The notes under the pieces are model-generated. The model had not been told where the DNA came from. It searched no databases and was given only the letters and a program-made list of their open reading frames with translations. Source: Baylisascaris procyonis (lineage: Eukaryota > Nematoda > Chromadorea > Rhabditida > Ascarididae). From it: 64,000 bases of DNA. The translations under genes were made by a program, and so were the position numbers. Location: the NCBI GenBank assembly GCA_037389465.1, contig JAZARR010000231.1, positions 1,054,001-1,118,000 on the forward strand, read 5' to 3'. Shown in pieces: positions 38,501 to 51,410 of the stretch. Within the stretch, counting starts at the first letter, position 1, and each line of letters opens with the position of its first letter.

Positions 38501-40502
38501 CCTGCAATCTGTTTTACAGGATAATGCAAAAAGAAAATTGATAAATTTCACTTCATCAAATGAATTATTATAGCCACTTGTCATTTCTTCAAAACTTTTA
38601 GGCAGATTATTGTCTTCTATTACCTTTCTTGTTTGGTCGATAATTGAAGTTGTTTCCTTTCAGACGTCGTTCATAAATCATCACATCTTCGAATATTACT
38701 TTATGTAGCTAAGAGTTAAACTAACTTTACCCAATCAAAGTAAGCACTATCCTTCGATGACAAGAGGTTCATTGAAAATGTGAGAAGAAATCGTCCAAAT
38801 TAAGTTAATAAATAAAAAATTGAAAGTAATGTTGAAAACTTGTCCATATAGAAAAGTCGCCCCCGAGATTAGCCTTCTTGGGTAAGTGACATTTATCTCT
38901 AATAAACCGCATGATATCAAAGCTTGATTTTTGCAGCTAGTGATGCTTTATACCTCTCTGCGAGATTTCAATTAATTCATTAAAAACTTGCTGCTAAAAG
39001 GACTATTTTATCTTCCTCTGTGGTTTTTCTTAATAATTTTTGTAAACGGTTTATGAATAGGATTAATTCACATCAAAACTCATAAGCGATTTAGCAGAAA
39101 GAATGATTTTTTCACCAAAATTTGCCAACCACTAAGAGTCACTATTATATATTTTTATTTCATTGTTTAAAAAAAAAAAAACATTTAAAAAAACTTTTCC
39201 ACTAAAGAAAATAAATTATATTCATAAAATAATATTAAATAAAATTGGTCATAAATTAAGAATACATTTAAGAAATTTTTTTTTAAAAAACTTATGACTC
39301 ATTTAGAAGGAATATAGAAGCGATTATAAAAGATGCTATTTGAAAGCTTCTGAAAATGATAACGCTATATATTGAAGGCGATTATTTTGATAACGGATGC
39401 TAAAACGATAAGAAATATTAAGTCGATTGAAAACAACGATGATGAGTTTTTAGCCTAGAAAACCATTTGTTTATACTCTTTTTCTAAACTTCAACAAAGT
39501 AATAAATATCGTCGATGCATTGTTTTATGCAATAAGATTGTAAATATTCAATAAGTAAAAGATTTCGGCAAAATAAATCCACTCAAAGAAGGGGAGTCCA
39601 TTAAAAAATAATCGAATATATTAATCAAAAAAAATTTTTAAAAAAAGTAAATAAATATGCAAATCATATCAAATATGAAAGACGATATCGACATCGATAT
39701 TTGTGACGATAAAAAGTCAGCAAGTAATTTCTACGACGAAGTTCGCCTTCGGTAATCGCGCAGTTTAGATGCATGCTAGATAAATATTAGATGTATAACG
39801 GTATCGTTGCCACAATGATCTATATTACAGAACAGATGACCAAATAAACACGCTAATGGAGGGAATACGAAAGGTGGGCATCCCCCTCCCCTTACCCCTT
39901 CGTCTACTTTTATTCACCTTCCTCTCTTTTCTTTCTCCTCTTCTATTCCACCATGAGAGAAGGCGAAAAAAATCTACAAATATCGCAAAAAGGAACGCAT
40001 GCAATATTATAATTTTTAATGCTTTTGTTATTAAAATCAGCACATCAAAATGTGCATGTGATGATATATAAAACAATGTGCCAATTGTCTGTATTTTGGC
40101 ACCCCTTTTCTTTCGAGTTGCATTATTTTTTTTTACTAAAACCAACTAAAATTACATTTATAAAGATAGAATATTCGTTATAGAAATATTGTGCCAAATA
40201 CGCAAGCATATGAACTATAAATTGAAGAAATAAATGCGAAGAGAAGTAAATGTATACTTTTTTTTTTTGATTTATACTCATTAGAAGACGAAAGAATTAG
40301 GGAAGATGGGCATCATCCCCTCTCCGTTCATTCACTTTCTATTCTTAATTATATCATTGCTGAATAGAATAAGCCTTTTGTTGTAATGTATTGCAAATAT
40401 TAGGAAATCGTCCATCATAGATGACTTCTGCCATTGGACTGCCATTGAACTTGCAATGGGCAAACTGCATTGCGTTTATCTTGTTTATTTCGTAGAAGGT
40501 GT

Positions 40503-40610
40503 TTAAGATTCTTTCTGAGAGATCACTCCTTCTTTGGACGCTAACGATTCTACCATCTCCTCACCCCGTGCAAAAAAATCATCTTTATATGCCTCTATAT
40601 GCTCATTCAT
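40503..40610 (-). CDS. candidate first exon or short ORF, unknown
   Basis: A TAAATCTCAG acceptor lies 9 nt before the ATG. The frame (MNEHIEAYKDDFFARGEEM, then VESLASKEGVISQKES) is open to TAA at 40503. A good donor (GTGAGG, exon end 40565) lies inside it after 15 codons, so it may be a first exon. It is acidic and hydrophilic, with no recognised domain. It sits upstream of the minus-strand candidate gene at 31.3-31.8 kb, but a link cannot be shown. Confidence 0.3.
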   Translation of the reverse strand: MNEHIEAYKDDFFARGEEMVESLASKEGVISQKES

Positions 40611-41073
40611 TGTGGATTGCTGAGATTTATGTTATGAAGATTGATCAAATTAAGCACTAAATTAACGCATTTATATATTCTTATACCCAGTTTAACGACG
40701 AAAAATTCTCCGCTAGACCTCAATTGAAGCTTAATTAGGCGCAACTTTGTGGGCATAATGATTGATTTCCCAGCAATTTAACTGGTGTTTATTATGCGTT
40801 GTCTCTCAATGGCGACATATCATGTGATCAAAATTGAAACGGAATTGAAATAACGAAATGAAATTTCTAGCTAAATTCTCATTTTTCTTCTCTCCAATAC
40901 GAGACACAATTGCAAAGAAGCTTACTTGAAAACTTCAATGTGGCTCTGCCTTAGGTCCTTTCTCTTCTTATTTTTTTGGCGCTGTATGTTTTGTTGTACG
41001 ACAAAATAAAACCTTAGATATTTGCACAGTTTTGTAATTCAGCAACTAGTACTATTACGCATAGTCTCGTTCA

Positions 41074-41297
41074 GGAATCAGGACAATGGGAGTGAATTGC
41101 GAATGGCTCGTAGAATATATCGGCTATTAAGATATGGCTCTGTAGTATTTTTATCTACTTCTTATGCCGATGTACTAAAACTTATACTACTGCGTTACTT
41201 AAAACTACTCCATCGTACTATAAGTTCTGAATTAAACGAATTCCAAATTAAATCTCCCTCTCTCAAAAGAAACTCTCTTGAAAGATTCGCCTTCTAA
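41074..41297 (+). CDS. candidate terminal exon, unknown
   Basis: After an acceptor-like CTCGTTCAG the plus strand is open for 74 codons to TAA, entering with one base. The peptide starts NQDNGSELRMARRIYRLLRY and later has a Leu-rich stretch (DVLKLILLRYLKLLHR). An internal ATG could also start it. No family was recognised, and no upstream partner exon was found. Confidence 0.28.
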
Positions 41298-42002
41298 AAA
41301 GTGGTAAAACTGAATAAACATGTGGCTCAATATTTCTTCAACATTTCTTTTTTTTTTTTCAAAATCCATAAATTTTAACCTCAAAGCTTTATTCATAATA
41401 TTTCTAGTGTAAACATTGTATAATCATCATTTAAAAAACAGCATAAAACCTATGATAGTTGGCGCCTCATTGCAACGATATGAATTACTATTGCTATTGC
41501 AATACACGTGTTCGTTGCACAATTATCACGTATTCACTCACGTAACGTGCGATAATGCACACTAACGGAACACGTGAATAATCATGTGATGTTGATTTCA
41601 GTTTTTCGGTCAAAGAGTATTGCATAGCTACAAAAATTGTCGATATTTCTTTACAGAAAAAAAAAATGCATCGATGCAATTTTTGTGAAGAATGATCTTT
41701 TGAACTTTCAATTCGTTTTATTTTTATAATAATGAATGCGCAAGATTTTTGCATTTCATGTTATCTAGCAAGTATTAAGGTTTTTTTTAATTAACGAGAA
41801 GTTGATTAAGTTAAGCTTATTTTATAGATGAATATGGGGAAGAAAGAATTATTCGATTGTAAAAATGCGGCACCGATAGGTGATAGGGGACGAAGTGGGG
41901 TACAAAGAGGAACTAAGTATTCAAACAGAAAAGCGTTCAATCATCTTTTTTCATATATCATACTGCTTCAACCATATACTCATACGTAAGCAGTTTTTTC
42001 TT

Positions 42003-42006
<4 letters not shown>

Positions 42007-42067
<61 letters not shown>
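42007..42067. repeat. (TA)n microsatellite with one interruption
   Basis: AT dinucleotide interrupted once by ATGTAT near 42051. Confidence 0.93.
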
Positions 42068-42599
42068 ATGTCATATCATATCACATCGTATATTTCACAC
42101 ACGACCACCTAAAATAATGTCACACATCATATATCATACATGAATATTTTATAAATTTCTTGCATTGTCTATTATTATAGATATTTGATGGGTTTTCATT
42201 CGATTATCTTAAAACGGTGGTTATATGGAGAGAAGTAAAAAATCTTCGAGCAATAAATATATTTCATATCGGCATTCTAAATCATACTTATGCTTGTATT
42301 CTTGGTGCTTACTAATCTAGAGTAACTGTAAATCTTGGATTTATTGACTTATTCATCGTTGGGCAATTGATTTGACGGTCCCATTTGATGTTTTATCATC
42401 GTTGGAAAACGACAGGTATTGAATTCCCCATTTATAATTTTTTGTCTCGAAATTCTCTCAACTGTTAGAATACCGAAACTGTTGAAACTGCGAAAGGTGT
42501 GCAATTGCAATGAAAGTGCATGTTCATTGCAACGAAATTTAATAGCGCATGTCGATGCGATTGTGCCTTGTTCAAGTTTTCATGTTCCTTCCTGAATGG

Positions 42600-42760
42600 C
42601 CATTGACTATATTAGGGAATGATTTCTGCGCTACGTCAGGCAGTACTAACGAATGATCCCTGAATCACTTTAGGCTCCCTAATTAATGCATCTGCAAGCA
42701 GATATTTTGCATTCCTTCTCGTCGAGGAGGCCGATAACTGCTGAGTCCATCCGTTGGTAA
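42600..42760. other. GC-rich island with overlapping open frames
   Basis: On minus, a frame reads TQQLSASSTRRNAKYLLADA and continues to a stop. On plus, a short ATG frame (MHLQADILHSFSSRRPI) ends at a GTAATT donor. Only one of these can be coding, and neither has homology, so strand and function are undecided. Confidence 0.2.
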
Positions 42761-43771
42761 TTTGTTATTTGGCAAGCGATGTAAATAAATTAAAGTTGAG
42801 ATTGTCGAGTAAATGCTAAAAAAAAATTGCAGAAATCAAGTACGCGGCTGTTGGGTCACGTAATTGAACATCAATTCATCTACTCTCCAACAATAAGCCA
42901 ATCTGCACTCTACCAATGATCAGTAATCAACTTTTGCGTTAGTGAAAATGATTGCGAATTGTGCCGATGGATTTTGCAGGATGTGTTTCGCTCATTTCAC
43001 CTAACGAATTCACAAACAATTAAATATGCAAAATAATCCCTCTATATTTTCAAATCTTCTTCTAAATCTTTTAAAAGCGATCGGCCTTTCTGTGACTTAA
43101 TTGGTGGAAAACAAAATTTGGACCATATGTGCAAGTTTTTCAGTACTTTCAAATGTGTATGGCACTTGTCGTTGTTGAGAGACCATATCAAATTCTCCAC
43201 AGCAGGTCATTAAATGGTTCACATTATTCAGTAAAAATTTAAAATTTTTTTGTCACTGATTCCTGAGTTGGAAATATTGGGCGGACGAAAAGATATATTC
43301 ATTTTAAAGACGCCATCATATGTTTTGCAAATACGAAATCATAGAAGCGCTAATAAAAAAAAATCCAGAAAGTTCATTTTCCCTTCCTGTAGAATTTTTC
43401 CTTCTTCAACATACAAAACCCGAATTCTCTCAGTTAGATACTATCAAACAAAGAAATGGATTAAACTATTGTTGTCGGATGGACAAAAAAAAACTCTTCG
43501 AAACAATGAAGACAGTATAAAACATCCAGAAAATAGATAAAGTTTTGAAGTTCTTTCCTCCACTATATGCACATCTGACTTATAAGCTACAACTTCCGAT
43601 ACATTTATAATACTCAGACAAAAAAAAAACAAAATGGCGTTCTGACGTCTTATCAAATATTGCAACAAAAATATTGCCAACGGATCGACTTTTAAAATAT
43701 AATATACCAATATTTTCAATCAAAAATACGAAAATGTTAGTGACAGATGCATACAATAATAGCATCAGTTT

Positions 43772-43850
43772 AATTATATATTTATTATATTTATTTAACG
43801 CAATTATATATTTATTATATTTATTTAACGCAATTATGTATTTATTTATT
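43772..43850. repeat. 30-bp direct tandem repeat
   Basis: Two identical 30-bp units (43772-43801 and 43802-43831), ending in ATTTAACGC, are followed by a partial third copy. Confidence 0.85.
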
Positions 43851-44070
43851 GAGTGAGAATTGTACTGCATTTATAAATTAGCAACACATTACTCATAATA
43901 TTTATTTATTACGATATTTATGTGATAATTATTTTTGTATAACTTTAAAAATACGATACTCATCGGTCATAAACGCAATACTTGCATGCTTATAATTATT
44001 ACGATTGGCCAATATTATATTTATTAAGTGAATATAATTTTCGCCAATAGTGTCACAATATTGGCCATTT

Positions 44071-44124
44071 ATTACATAAATATAATAAATAAAATACCAT
44101 TTGTATTTATTATATTTATGTAAA
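44071..44124. repeat. AT-rich inverted repeat (20-bp arms)
   Basis: 44071-44090 and 44105-44124 are reverse complements at 19 of 20 positions, with a 14-nt spacer. A nearby pair, GGCCAATATT and AATATTGGCC, also forms an inverted repeat. Confidence 0.75.
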
Positions 44125-44779
44125 TTATATTTTTATTTATTTAGCACATGTATTCGTATAATTGTAATTGTATTATATCTATAATCTGCAGATTTATTTT
44201 AATGCGTAATATTTGTTTGATTTCGTTCTTGTTAATTAATTAAATCGTTTCTTATAGAACTGCTATATTCAGGCACTAATTTAATTCAATTCTCAAATTA
44301 TTTGTCAGTAAAAACTCTCTATATTGAATAAATAGCTAAATTAACATATTTTATTTGTTATCTAATATTTGAAACATCTGCTACATGACAAGATAACACA
44401 AAGTTGAATTATAATAGAAGCTTTTTTAAATGTATCTATTGTTTACCGCTAGTTGTGCACTGCCATATCTGAGCGATACTTAATTAACCTATTGATATTG
44501 CTCTACTAGTTGAACCATAGAAATATGATTCACATGATTGTTATAGCTTATAAATTAGTACTATAGGACGATTTGACCATGCTTCATTAGATCGTTTAAC
44601 GAGTCACATCACTCGTGACTAATAACTTTGAAGAAAAAAAAAATGAAGCAACTTTCAACTCAAAACTCATTCATTTCTCGAATGCTGCAACGAAGTGAAA
44701 AACGATGCATTTTAATCGATGAATTTTGATTCTTTATTGGATTTTTTTTACCTTGACATATTATTTACTTTTCTATTAT

Positions 44780-44783
<4 letters not shown>

Positions 44784-44863
<80 letters not shown>
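44784..44863. repeat. (TA)n microsatellite
   Basis: About 80 bp of pure AT dinucleotide. Confidence 0.95.
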
Positions 44864-44867
<4 letters not shown>

Positions 44868-45410
44868 GAAGATAATGGATATAAATTGAAGTAATATAAA
44901 ATGCAAAAGGAAAAATAAGATGATACTCCTAAACGATGCATTTTGAGAATTTGAGTTGTCGAAAAGAATTTTCTAGAGAGCAGTTTAAGTGACTCTAGAG
45001 AAAAAGCTAAGCCGTTTGAGTGGTATTAATTGTAGATGTTGCAGTTGAGGTTAAAACCGAAGAAACAAAAGGAAAAGAAGAACTATTGAATGCAACGATA
45101 TGTATTTGTGATAACAAATAATTCTATATAATGGTCGTTATTTCGAAGTATTTGTTTGCATACAACGAGCACATTGGTAAACAATTCAAAAAAAAAATGT
45201 TACAATCTTTAACAATAGTTTAAACATTATAACTTGCAACTTTTTTGTAAATATTTGCTCGTTGCCTTTCAATTGTTCTATATTAGCTTAATAATTCGCT
45301 GTGTTTTTTTTTTTCACTTGTCTAAAGTTATTGACTCGATTTGTTTGCGCAATGACAATATCTTTACACTCTTTTGCAAATTCTTGCAAGCATATATTAT
45401 GATAGCGTTA

Positions 45411-45453
45411 TGTCTGTATGTGTTGGTGCGTCTGTCTGTGCATGTCTGTCTCT
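45411..45453 (-). repeat. GTCT-core repeat copy
   Basis: Interrupted GTCT units, reverse-oriented relative to the copy at 34.1 kb. The flank TTGCAAG/TTTGCAAA resembles the sequence after the core in that copy. Confidence 0.45.
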
Positions 45454-45809
45454 GCATTCGGTATTTTCATCCTCCGAACTAAAAAAGTTGAAATTATGAA
45501 ATTTGTTCAATTTTTATTTCTGTGAATCTCTTCGATATGAGCTATTGACGTTTATGTTATTTATAGCGAAGTGCATTGAAATGAATCCAATTAAGCTCGG
45601 CCAAATTGAACTGAATTGAGCGATTTATTTTAGCAATATGTCATTAATCTTACGGATATGAAAAACACACATACATAACACAGCAAAGCTATAATATAAC
45701 ATATTGAAACATATAACATAGAAGTGCTATGTGTTATGGACATTGTTATACGTGTTACGGGTATGTGTTACGGACATATACATCATTCGTTCGCTAAATA
45801 GTGCCAGAA

Positions 45810-46050
45810 TAGCCAATGAACCATGTGGTCAGCTCATTGCTCTGTGGTTCAGGCACTCACCATTTTATAACACCTTATATTTGCCTCAAAAATGAAATGT
45901 TTGATGTAGAGAATATGTAAAGTTGGTCGGTATCATGAAAACGCACTATTAGTATTTTTCATTCTTTTTGGGGATTCAAAACAGGCTATTGGCCAATGCA
46001 TCTTGTGGTCCTCATTGGCCCATAGTTCAGGCGCAGGTACTTATGGTCAC
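45810..46050. repeat. diverged direct duplication, about 60 bp each
   Basis: 45810-45870 and 45989-46050 share GCCAATG, TTGTGGTC or ATGTGGTC, CTCATTG and GTTCAGGC in the same order and spacing. Confidence 0.6.
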
Positions 46051-47978
46051 TTCTAAAGCATATATCGTGTTTCCACCTTAGCACTCCGTTTCGCTTCCGC
46101 AAAAGACATTATTATTGAAGCCTTTAGGTAGATGTTTATTGAGAATGGTTTCCTTTCTTTTAAAGAAAGGTTTGACATAGAGTGACATATTAGGTTTGTG
46201 CTCCGACTACATTGTACTTTCGAAAAATGGGTTTAGGCTGTTCCAAATAAGAAATGCTCCGCCAGTGATCCTTGAAAACCTTTTCCTTGCACACAATGAT
46301 AAGCTTCAAATTAAAATCTCCTCATATAGCTCTCGATAAACAATTTCATATTTAATTGCCCGAACACTGCACAAAATCCCAATCTAAAATTACAGAATTT
46401 TTCGTTTCAGGAATAAGACAGCAATCAGAGGTCATTTTCCGTTGAATATTCTCATTCCCTTGGTAACTTTTTCGTTGAGATAGATATTAATCAGTATAGT
46501 TAAGTATAAATGAACCGTTCTCTTAATTTGCGAATCTGAAATACCTCACAATAAAAAGTCGGACTACTGCAGCTGGCTGTTTTCACTGTAGCTTCTCCCT
46601 AAATATATTGTGACTTTTTTATTGCTCTATGCAAATATTTTTTGACTTCTAAGTGAAATAGGCGTAGCATTTGTTCAAGAATTCGACGTTTCAAAGCAAT
46701 AGCAATTTGTGTGCTCATGTACTTACCCTATTATCACTAGTCATTACACACTGTTAACGTTGCCTCATTTTTCTTCTATTGTTGATAACGAATGCTTAGT
46801 ATTGATGTTGATTGCAACCTGTTGATTTGCAGCACCATTCTTCACTCTCGTTAATCACCTTTGTTGAAAGAACGCTTCGAAACGATTGCTTACGGCAACA
46901 ATCGCTGTGCGAATTTCAATCTTATATTAACTCATATTTAGCATTTACTTGTTTAATAATGATTTTCGAAAAAATTAATAAAATTAATGAGTGATTTAAT
47001 TCATTAATAGAGAATGGTCTAATTATGAGACAGGGCCAAGTAATAGACAGCATATGAATTCGAGCCCAAAATACTGATGCCAAAATGAACGGCGGTATTG
47101 ATAAGAGTATTAAAAAAAAGAAAAATTCGCTTCAAATAGGTCATGATGGCAAAGCGTAGCTACAACTTCATTACCTATAGATCAGTGGATTATAACAGTA
47201 GCTTTTCGATTATAGGGCTATAAATGAAGTGAATGCATTTATTACTATTTATTAAAATTAGCTTCCGCCCTTCAAATAAATTCTGCAGAAATCGGCGAGT
47301 TTCTTCTTTCAATTTCTACAGCTGTGTTGTTTATTCGTCACAAGGCTGCCTTCTGTAATTATAATGACGATCGGAGGTCACTATCGGTAGTCAACGATGA
47401 ATACACTCCTTATTAGTACTAAACCATCTGCTGGTAACTTATGAATCACATTCTTTGATGTTAACAATGGATGATATAGTACACACTACTTTTCCTATTC
47501 TATATTAATAAGGTCATCAAGCCAACTGAAGTTCTTAATTGTAATTATATGCCGATGAATATAAATTATATTTTAGTGACCCAAATCGAACCATTAGGAC
47601 CCTATATCGCAGCATGATTTTAACTTGATTATTGAATCGCATAATAATGTTCAAATGTTTCCTTCAATAGCATCAAGCGCAAAGTATTCAAAAGCACCGC
47701 TCAGATGAATCGACTCCCAATTTAATAGACAATAAAAATTTAAAAAAAAGGAAATAAACATTCCAAACATTTCAATAAGCAGTAAAAAATTCCAAAATAC
47801 AAGTGTATTTAACGTATAGATGTGAGCACATTGCGTTTATATGACCAAAATGTTTGTGGAAAATGTCAGCTTCACTATTTGAGCATTCAAAATATGCAGC
47901 AAGAATTATTCATATGTTTCTAAAAAAATTTTCATATTCTCAATTCTTCACTATTATTTTCCACTCATCCATCTCAAG

Positions 47979-48087
47979 CAATGAGCAGTATGTACAGAAG
48001 AATCTAACTAAACGGCTACACCTCAATTCCTTCGATCAATGGCGACGTTTGGGAAAAGAATTAAGCGTATTTGCTGTTAGATGTTGA
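47979..48087 (+). CDS. candidate terminal exon, unknown
   Basis: A long pyrimidine-rich tract ends in CATCTCAAG. One base plus 35 codons follow, open to TGA (NEQYVQKNLTKRLHLNSF, then DQWRRLGKELSVFAVRC). Composition is ordinary for protein and the acceptor is good. No homology or upstream exon was found. Confidence 0.3.
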
Positions 48088-48164
48088 ACTAAGGAGAAGT
48101 TTGAGCGACGTTACTAAACGCTTGAAAATTATCTGAGGTTTTTGCGACTTCAAAATTTTTGTGG

Positions 48165-48395
48165 TCACTTTTTTATTCCTCTCGAGCAAATAAGGTTTAA
48201 TGGCTTAAATCTAGAATTTGCACGAAATAGATTGGATAAATGGGAAAGTTTTTCTGCTACCGTCTGAATGAAATATGGGATGAGTAGTTTACAACGAGAT
48301 ATCGCAATCACACTTCTACTAAAATCTTCAAATGTTCTGTGAGGAAGTTTTCGGCTGAAAATACGTTGCCTGAACAATGCTAAGCGTACCATCAT
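48165..48395 (-). CDS. 76-codon ORF, unknown
   Basis: An ATG-initiated minus-strand frame rich in Arg, Ser, Phe and Leu, with no low-complexity runs. There is no acceptor near the ATG and no recognised domain. The length is within chance expectation. Confidence 0.18.
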   Translation of the reverse strand: MMVRLALFRQRIFSRKLPHRTFEDFSRSVIAISRCKLLIPYFIQTVAEKLSHLSNLFRANSRFKPLNLICSRGIKK

Positions 48396-50667
48396 GTATT
48401 ATATCTCGAAGTTTTTGAGCATTTTTTATTTCATACTTTTGAGTGGTTCTGTTTTTTGTTCCGTTTTCTTCATTTTACTATGTTTATAATCAGCATTCTT
48501 CTTTGCAATTTAATTAGTAAATAAACTTTTCAACTGATAAATTTTTGAATAAAATTTCGAGTAATGAAATGAATTGATTTAGCAAAAGAAAACATTGCTG
48601 ATTTGTGCCACATTCGAGACGTGTTTACTGTGTTCATTCGATATTTATCATCGCTTATCACAACACAGCCAAAATGAATGAGCTGACTGTAAAGTACGTT
48701 TGTTGCGAACATATTGCTGTTTGCAATTTTTGACCATCAACTTGTAAATTTCGGGCCTTAGAATAAACGCATAATTTTTAGGCGTCCATTATCAATGAAA
48801 TAGCAACTATAAATGATCTACAACACCGTGTACTAACTAGTGAATCGAAAAAAAACGACAATTATATAAGTTCTATTGATCGCATTTTCTGTGATATCAA
48901 CTATTGCGCAGTCATTCAGTCGATGCTCATTAACGAATCAGTCAAAGAGTTTTTTCTGAAACGTGAATGGCGCCTCTCATAAAATTGGCAGATGCAAAAC
49001 GCATTGAGGAAAATCGTATAATCTCTATTCTGTAATGCTCTAACACCACAAAAATTCATGACATTTATTATTAAAGCGCTATGGTCATCTTCAAGCGTTC
49101 GCTAAATGAAATCAAACATTTCTAAATGTTATTTCAAAAATACCACTGTTCTCTTTCCTATTCTTAAATGTGTAATCTTGATTATCTTCCCTATGAATTT
49201 CTGGAATTGAAGCGAAATCTCGTAGATCCATCTTTCAAGTATGAATTTTTTCGCATATATATTCTATATTCTCTAAATAGCTTTGTGCACATAAATATTC
49301 AAGACACAGGATTTCCCATTCTTTTGCTTGAGATGCCAACGTGCATCTTTCGACCCATTTGTTACACAATTCAGTTACAAATTTCCGATGTACTTTGGTC
49401 TTTCAAATTGTTGTTATAGAATGCATGTGATTGCAATGAAAATGTACTTTTATTCACGATGAAGGGTTAATTACTTATTGTTTTAAAGGGCGCTCGAAAG
49501 TGCTAAGCAACTGCCGTCTCAAACAGCTGCTTTCAATTATTTCGAATTTTTCTAGGGGAAGTTTGCTTGCTTTCATTTACGTTTGCAAGTATTTCCTTTT
49601 CTTTTTTCTTTTTTGTTATAATTTTCCAACATAGATTTCTATGCTAAAGTAGAATGATGGTAAGAAGTGTTACGACATTAACTGAACGAGATGGTACGAT
49701 GGTCAATTATCGAATTATCTATGCGGCTCATCAATTTTTTGGAAGATTCGCCTACATAGTGGAAGATATTGCATATGCATAGCAACAATCCGATACTTTC
49801 AGATCGACGCGTTCTCAGCCGTAACGCTCATGCGTTTGCACGTTCATCTTCGCAATTGGCTATCATCGTACTAAAATGTAAATGATGAAATTTACGCAAA
49901 ATAGAAAGATTTTGATGATCATTTACGCAACAAATAAGTGAATTTGAAAGGCAACATGATTTCCTCTCAGGTGTTCGTTTCGACTCACACAGAACCGGTT
50001 TTCTTAAAAGGGCATATTTGTTGTGTATTAAATGCATAAATTTTTCATCAGTTGTGTGAAAAGTAATCAGTTTTTTTTCGTTGCTTTACTGAAAAAAAGA
50101 TCTTTGATGAAATGAGGATGGGTGGTCTATACTTAACGTTGCTGATATTCGACTTCGAAATTTTCATAATGGTTCATTTTATTATCCTCGATTTCTTGAT
50201 CCAACTTTTTATCGGGGAAAAATTAGTTAATGGAAATAAAGCTGCTGTATGAAGTGTCGAATTCAAAAAAAAAAAACGAATGCATAAGTCCAAGGGTCTT
50301 TTATCCAACAATATTAAGTTATTTAATGCATGGAGTAAACCTATGTCATTTTATTATATTCTATTTCATTCTAATTAATTTTATTTAATTTTATTTCAAT
50401 TGCTTCAAGTAGCACTTTACACAACAAATAAAATGAAATGAAATAAAAGAAAATTATTTGCGAATAAGTTGTTCTCGATGAGGAGAGGAACTTGCAAAGG
50501 ACATCGATTTGTAATGTGAATTGATATCATTAATTGAAGCACTGAACAACTGCCAATACAACCTCACATTACAATAAAAAACATCAAAGCGAAAACAAAA
50601 GCTTCAATTTCCGCGAAGCAATTCCTTCTATCACGTAGCTGTGGATTAGCAAATATATCCATTATAG

Positions 50668-50722
50668 ACATACACACATACATATATACACAGACATACA
50701 TACACAGACACACAGACATACG
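50668..50722. repeat. CATA/GACA-rich repeat
   Basis: Imperfect ACATACACAGACATAC units, similar to the GACA core of the dispersed family. Confidence 0.55.
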
Positions 50723-51273
50723 TTCCTTCGCACATTTTAGATCACGCCCAAAGCGTGCATAAAGAGATATATTGAAGTAATACAGTGCAAAGTGCAACAG
50801 ATATGATATAAAGCAACAAACGTGTATCAGCAACAAATTCTTACCGAGCTTCTCTCACATGAACCCCGAGCTTTGAATTATGCACTATTTCTGAAAAGTC
50901 TTTAATGAGAAAGGGAAATATAAACGAGAAGAAATTTTAGGACTATAATGAAACGTTTTATGCATTTTTTTTTTTTTTGATCTAATCATTCAAATGTAAG
51001 TTCAATATTATGGAGGAAAGTGAGCGCAACATTATAAAAGAAAATAGTGCTAGCATTTACAAATTCAACATCGTCGTTTGCGCATATCTATGTTGAGAGA
51101 CGATTTTATACCCTCTTTTTCGAGGAAATGTTTTATTAACACCATCGACGCTTCCTATACAGGAGTACTTACAACTAATTGGTAAGTGCTTCACAAATAA
51201 TCACATCGATTAAACTTAGTCGGCAGAAAAAAAAAGTACTTTATACGTTGTATTTTTGTTACTCTTTATATGG

Positions 51274-51410
51274 TTCAAAAAATTGAATCAGTTCAAAATT
51301 GAATCAGTTCAAAATTAAATCACTTCAAAATTGAATCAGTTCAAAATTGAATCAGTTCAAAATTGAATCACTTCAAAATTGAATCAGTTCAAAATTGAAT
51401 CAGTTCAAAA
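51274..51410. repeat. 16-bp minisatellite with 48-bp higher-order period
   Basis: Eight units of TTCAAAATTGAATCAG plus a partial ninth. Units 3 and 6 end in CAC instead of CAG, giving the order G,G,C,G,G,C,G,G. Confidence 0.92.

Larger units (their letters stand above)
35426..40502. other. 5 kb without a strongly supported gene
   Basis: AT-rich sequence. It contains the two small plus-strand ORFs listed separately (37215-37385 and 38168-38500) and a C/T tract at 39878-39951. The frame at 39825-40145 on minus is a low-complexity shadow of that tract. Confidence 0.4.
41298..47978. other. 6.7 kb without a supported gene
   Basis: Contains TA arrays, the 30-bp tandem repeat, a hairpin cluster, a GTCT-core repeat and a diverged 60-bp duplication, each listed separately. 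The rest is AT-rich with no recognisable feature. Confidence 0.4.

Noticed and set aside
39825..40145. 106-codon minus-strand frame
   Set aside because: Low-complexity translation of the C/T tract and flanking T runs.
47000..47110. Minus-strand hydrophobic frame suggestive of a GPCR membrane segment
   Set aside because: About 40 codons through a T-run with no conserved GPCR motif. The resemblance is only compositional.
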